This document shows, piece by piece, positions 60,605 through 64,000 of a stretch of 64,000 nt of DNA (position 1 is its first letter; each line of letters starts with the position of its first letter). Origin of the DNA: Paenibacillaceae bacterium (GTDB taxonomy: Bacteria; Bacillota; Bacilli; Paenibacillales; NBRC-103111); NCBI GenBank assembly GCA_029256185.1, contig JAQSYI010000034.1, positions 62,001-126,000 on the forward strand, given 5' to 3'. A model generated the notes under the pieces. It was not told the DNA's origin, did not search any database, and saw only the letters and a program-made list of their open reading frames with translations. The translations under genes were made by a program, and so were the position numbers.

Positions 60605-62340
60605 CCGGCAGCCTCCTTGTCCCTGGGTACGCGCATCTCTACGACGGTTCCCCGGCCGGGACCGCTGCTCACCGTCAGTCCGTAGCCTGCTCCGTAGTAC
60701 AACCCCAGCCGGTCATGAATGCTCCTAACGCCCATATGATAATAGCCGGAGGTGCCTGTGCCCTGTTCGTCCTCCAGCAAGGTCTGCAGCTGCCCCTCAC
60801 TCATCCCGACTCCGTCATCCGCCACACGGATGACAACGGCATCGCTCTCCACTTCACCGGTCACCACAATCGACCCCAGTGCCAGCCTGGGCAGAATACC
60901 GTGAAAGATGCTGTTCTCCACCAGCGGCTGGACGGAGAATTTCGGGACTAGTACCTGCAGCGCCTCCTCCTCCTCGATATCCACCTCCAGCACGAACATA
61001 TCGGGAAACCGCACCGACATCAAATATCCGTAATGCTTCACACCCTCGATTTCCTGAGCCAAGGGGACCAACTCCTCGATTTTATCCAGATGGAACTGCA
61101 GCAGAGCGACCAGGCTCGTGATCATCTGGTCCACCTCGTCCGTCTGGCCCTGCCGGGACAGGTAGCTGATCGAATTAAGCGTATTGTACAAAAAATGCGG
61201 TTGAATTTGCGATTGCAGCACTTTGAGCTCGTAATGCTTCTTGGCTTTCTCGGACCGGATCAAATCATCCATCAACTGCTTGATGCGCACAACCATTCTG
61301 TTGAACGTTCTGACCAGTTGTCCGAATTCATCGCGGTAGCTGTTCTTAATTGCGGTCTGAAAGTCGCCTGTGCTGACCTTCTCCATCTGGCCGGTCAACA
61401 GCTTCAACGGCCGGGTAATGGAGCGGGACAGGTAGAAGGAGATGATCAGGGACAGCGGTATGCCGAGCAGTCCGATGGCAAAGGCATAGCTCCTGATCCA
61501 GCGGACCGATTGGTACATCTTCTCTTCCTTCAGGATGGCCATCACCTGCCAGCCCCACTTATTGGTGGTCATGCGGGCGGCGAACAGGGGGTGGCCGTCT
61601 GTGTCGGTGAATTTTTTGGCTTCCCCGTTGGTCTGCTCAACCATATCCGGAGGCAGGCCGGTCAAGCTGTATTCCTTGGTGAATACATCGTAGGCGACAT
61701 AAGGGTTGCTTGTGGTGAGGGGGCGGTTCTTGGCGCTGAGAATGAGCAGATCCTCCCGGGAGGTGTAGGTCCACTCTCCATAAGCGGCCAGCACCCCCTG
61801 TATATCCAGATCGGCCACAAGCAGGCCGCGGTTTTCCCCCTGGGGACCCTTGAGCCCCACCATATAAGAAATCGTATAATCGGAAACCGGCGACATGTAG
61901 GGCTCCGTCCAATAAGGGAACGATGTGCCTACCTGATCATTGTCCATTATCGTTTTCACGTGACTGTAACCGTTTATTTCCCATAAGTAACCCGATGTGC
62001 CGATCATTCGTCCGTCCGAGGTAATCACATACAGGTTCTTGACATCGTAATTCCAGAACAGACGATAGTTCTCCAGCAGCCTGACCGCTTCCTCCGTCCG
62101 GTCCGACACCAGCCGATCATCTCTGGACAAGACCAGCATGTTGGCTTGCAGGTCCTTCATGAATTGGTTAAGCAGCAAGTCGGTGCGCTCCAGCAGATGG
62201 GACACATAGCGGGATTGCTCGTTGGTAAACTGGCGGAACACATACTGCTGCGAGCCGTATCCGAGAAGCATAATCAGGCCGGTGATGGGAAGGAAGGCAA
62301 GCAGGAAGATTTTGACACCGAGGCTGGGCCGTTTTCGCAA
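60601..62340 (-). CDS. yesM: YesM-type sensor histidine kinase (locus 3)
   Basis: A 579-residue kinase with helices at ~10-30 and ~285-305 enclosing an extracellular Cache sensor, a HAMP linker (~305-360, SRSITRPLKLLTGQMEKVSTGDF), the His_kinase domain with the phospho-acceptor His in LQSQIQPHFLYNTLNSISYLS, and an HATPase domain (VQPLVENSIFHG; DDGVGM). This is the LytS/YesM subfamily. TTG 62340 is preferred over GTG 62346 because AGGAG is 5 nt before it and adjoins the GTG. Overlaps the regulator start by 4 nt. Confidence 0.94.
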   Translation of the reverse strand: MRKRPSLGVKIFLLAFLPITGLIMLLGYGSQQYVFRQFTNEQSRYVSHLLERTDLLLNQFMKDLQANMLVLSRDDRLVSDRTEEAVRLLENYRLFWNYDVKNLYVITSDGRMIGTSGYLWEINGYSHVKTIMDNDQVGTSFPYWTEPYMSPVSDYTISYMVGLKGPQGENRGLLVADLDIQGVLAAYGEWTYTSREDLLILSAKNRPLTTSNPYVAYDVFTKEYSLTGLPPDMVEQTNGEAKKFTDTDGHPLFAARMTTNKWGWQVMAILKEEKMYQSVRWIRSYAFAIGLLGIPLSLIISFYLSRSITRPLKLLTGQMEKVSTGDFQTAIKNSYRDEFGQLVRTFNRMVVRIKQLMDDLIRSEKAKKHYELKVLQSQIQPHFLYNTLNSISYLSRQGQTDEVDQMITSLVALLQFHLDKIEELVPLAQEIEGVKHYGYLMSVRFPDMFVLEVDIEEEEALQVLVPKFSVQPLVENSIFHGILPRLALGSIVVTGEVESDAVVIRVADDGVGMSEGQLQTLLEDEQGTGTSGYYHMGVRSIHDRLGLYYGAGYGLTVSSGPGRGTVVEMRVPRDKEAAG

Positions 62341-62699
62341 TCGCACTCCTCACAGTCACCTCCGGCTGGGCGTGTTTGAGAACTCCGAGGGGAGCAGATT
62401 TCCCCGATTTTTCGTTTCTGGCAAGGCACTTTTGCGCAGGCGTACCGGGGACCCCGGGCCAAGCGAAAGTAACGCAGCCAGGGGCGAAAAGGCGGTGAAA
62501 GATGCCCACCAGAATGCAGTTACGGATTTTTTGGGCTTTCCTTTCTCGTTTTTTGGAGCATGAAAAGCTTGTCCCAGCCTCCGGGGAGTCTCGCAAAAAC
62601 AGAAAGTTTTTCAGCAAAAACGCAAAGGTTCAGCCCGGTTTCTTTCGTTTATACTGGACCTACGCACCACATACCATAAACAAAAAAAGGAGAAACCGG
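62341..62699. promoter_or_regulatory. Divergent promoter region of locus 3
   Basis: About 360 nt without a credible gene. On the plus strand TATACT (62650-62655) is a good -10 about 45 nt before the LplB-type start, with no convincing -35, as expected if YesN activates it. A GGGGacCCCGGG-type palindrome lies near 62452-62463. I found no clear minus-strand promoter. Confidence 0.4.
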
Positions 62700-63665
62700 A
62701 TGGATGGGAATGAAGCAATCGTCCCCTCATTGCAGACCGCAGCGAGGAGGAAAGGACACAGGCAACGGGGCTTTCTGTCTATACTGTACAAATACCGGTA
62801 CCGGTATTTGCTGATCGCTCCCGGCCTGCTGTATATTTTACTGTTCCGTTACGGGCCGATGTACGGGATTGTTGTCGCTTTTCAGGATTATAACGGCTTT
62901 AAGGGGATTAGAGGAAGCGATTGGGTGGGGTTCAAGTGGTTCCTTACTTTCTTGAACGGCCCCGATTTCTGGCAATTGATGCGTAATACGCTGGTGATCA
63001 GTTTAATGAAGATCGGGTTTGGCATGGCTCCCGATGTGGTTGTGGCCGTCCTGCTGAATGAGGTGAAAAACCGCTGGTTCAAACGCATTGTGCAGACGCT
63101 GACATACATGCCCCACTTTTTATCCTGGGTCATCATTTACGGGATGGTGCTGGCCTTTTTATCCACGAGCTCGGGGCTGTTCAATCATTGGCTGAAGGAC
63201 TGGGGGTTTGCCCCAATTCCGTTCCTGATGTCAAACGACTGGTTCAGATGGATTCTGGTGTTCACCGACAACTGGAAGGATCTCGGATGGGGGGCCATCA
63301 TCTACTTGGCCGCCATCGCGTCCATCGACCCCCAATTATATGAAGCAGCCGTGATGGACGGGGCGAACAAAGCCCGCCAAATGTGGCATATTACGCTGCC
63401 GGGCATCCGCAATATCTTCATCCTGATGCTTACGCTGCGGCTGGGCAGTGTGCTCGATGCGGGCTTCACCCAGATTATCGTCATGTATAACTCCCTTGTA
63501 TACGATTCTGCCGACATTATCGACACATGGGTGTACCGCGCCGGCATTATTGAGAACAGGGTCAGTCTGGCAACGGCGGTGGGCTTGTTCAAATCAGTGG
63601 TCGGGCTGATCCTTGTTGTGAGCGCCAACCGCATCGCCAAGAAATTTGACTCCCAAATCTGGTAG
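62700..63665 (+). CDS. LplB-type sugar ABC transporter permease (locus 3)
   Basis: A 321-residue CUT1 permease with six helices (first ~38-60). Family marks: YILLFRYGPMYGIVVAFQDYNGFKGIRGSDWVG, EAA loop DPQLYEAAVMDGANKARQMWHITLPGIRNI, and the end VSANRIAKKFDSQIW. ATG 62700 has AAAGGAG 7 nt upstream; an in-frame region before it has no ribosome site. Divergent from yesMN, and first gene of the transporter operon. Confidence 0.93.
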   Translation: MDGNEAIVPSLQTAARRKGHRQRGFLSILYKYRYRYLLIAPGLLYILLFRYGPMYGIVVAFQDYNGFKGIRGSDWVGFKWFLTFLNGPDFWQLMRNTLVISLMKIGFGMAPDVVVAVLLNEVKNRWFKRIVQTLTYMPHFLSWVIIYGMVLAFLSTSSGLFNHWLKDWGFAPIPFLMSNDWFRWILVFTDNWKDLGWGAIIYLAAIASIDPQLYEAAVMDGANKARQMWHITLPGIRNIFILMLTLRLGSVLDAGFTQIIVMYNSLVYDSADIIDTWVYRAGIIENRVSLATAVGLFKSVVGLILVVSANRIAKKFDSQIW

Positions 63666-63677
63666 GAGGGCTTTATC

Positions 63678-64000
63678 TTGAAAGCTACTAAAGGCGAAAA
63701 GCTATTCTACGGCTTCAACTATCTCTTTCTGGCAGCATGCGGAGTGGTCGCTGTTTTTCCGTTCTTCTATGTGGTTGCCGTATCCGTCACGCCCTATGTG
63801 GAGGTGATCCGGCACGGCGGCTTTATTCTCCTGCCACGCCACATCACGCTGGAAGCATACCGGCAGCTGCTCACCGAATCGGAGATTCCGCGTGCCTTCC
63901 TGAACTCCGTGTTTATCACCGGAACTGCGACTGCGCTCGGCCTGTTGATGACCACGATGCTGGCCTTCGGGCTGGCCAAGAAATCGTTGCCCGGCAGGCA
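63678..64000 (+). CDS. YtcP-type sugar ABC transporter permease (locus 3), cut by window edge
   Basis: About 107 codons are visible before the right edge. Starts with TTG at 63678, GGAGGG 7 nt upstream, 12 nt after the previous stop. The protein opens LKATKGEKLFYGFNYLFLAACGVVAVFPFFYVVAVSVTPYVEVIRHGGFILLPRHITLEAYRQLL, the family N-terminus with its first helix and the PRHITLEAY segment. It lies where the second permease of the importer is expected; a lipoprotein gene probably follows outside. Confidence 0.9.
   Translation, partial: MKATKGEKLFYGFNYLFLAACGVVAVFPFFYVVAVSVTPYVEVIRHGGFILLPRHITLEAYRQLLTESEIPRAFLNSVFITGTATALGLLMTTMLAFGLAKKSLPGR

Overview
The window looks like chromosome from a spore-forming Paenibacillus or close relative. 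The evidence is the GerA-type germination operon, an SLH/CAP wall protein, three loci pairing an AraC-type regulator with an LplA/LplB/YtcP-type sugar ABC transporter, frequent TTG starts with strong AGGAGG sites, and a moderately GC-rich composition. I see no tRNA, rRNA, CRISPR array, prophage or insertion sequence.

Left part (1-6.9 kb): a minus-strand ribonucleotide reductase operon nrdD-nrdG-nrdI-nrdE joins the class III (anaerobic) and class Ib (aerobic) enzymes. Its leader carries a promoter covered by two NrdR-type boxes, a complete cobalamin aptamer and an intrinsic terminator. A 40-bp hairpin-forming tandem repeat lies between nrdG and nrdI. A plus-strand envelope-stress operon follows (LiaF-like membrane protein, PspC, PspA) behind an unassigned structured leader.

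6.9-19.5 kb: carbohydrate locus 1, on the minus strand. A membrane-anchored AraC regulator (YesS type) is followed by two permeases, a lipoprotein and a 2141-residue secreted beta-helix protein. 19.8-24.5 kb: a coiled-coil gene with a LexA-type box upstream, a metallophosphoesterase, a hypothetical gene, a glycerophosphodiesterase, and a convergent SLH/CAP protein.

24.7-36.4 kb: a three-gene membrane glycosylation operon (two polytopic glycosyltransferase-like proteins and a small DMT-type carrier) diverges from a BceRS two-component system. BceRS converges on and overlaps bceAB. A GerA/GerC/GerB germination operon follows, and a BceR-like operator overlaps the end of its last gene.

36.6-48.2 kb: a methyltransferase, an HtrA protease with three extra C-terminal repeats, an FGGY sugar kinase, a nupNOPQ-like nucleoside ABC transporter, a YkgJ-type cysteine-cluster protein and an aldo/keto reductase. 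48.5-55.9 kb: carbohydrate locus 2 (AraC regulator, lipoprotein, two permeases, GH105 hydrolase), consistent with uptake and trimming of unsaturated uronate oligosaccharides. 56-58.9 kb: a hypothetical protein, an M29 aminopeptidase and a GNAT acetyltransferase. 59-64 kb: carbohydrate locus 3, a YesMN two-component system divergent from another LplB/YtcP transporter that runs off the right edge.

One roughly 75-90 bp palindromic element occurs twice (22.92 kb and 58.26 kb). Functions are assigned from motifs and gene order only; no database search was run.
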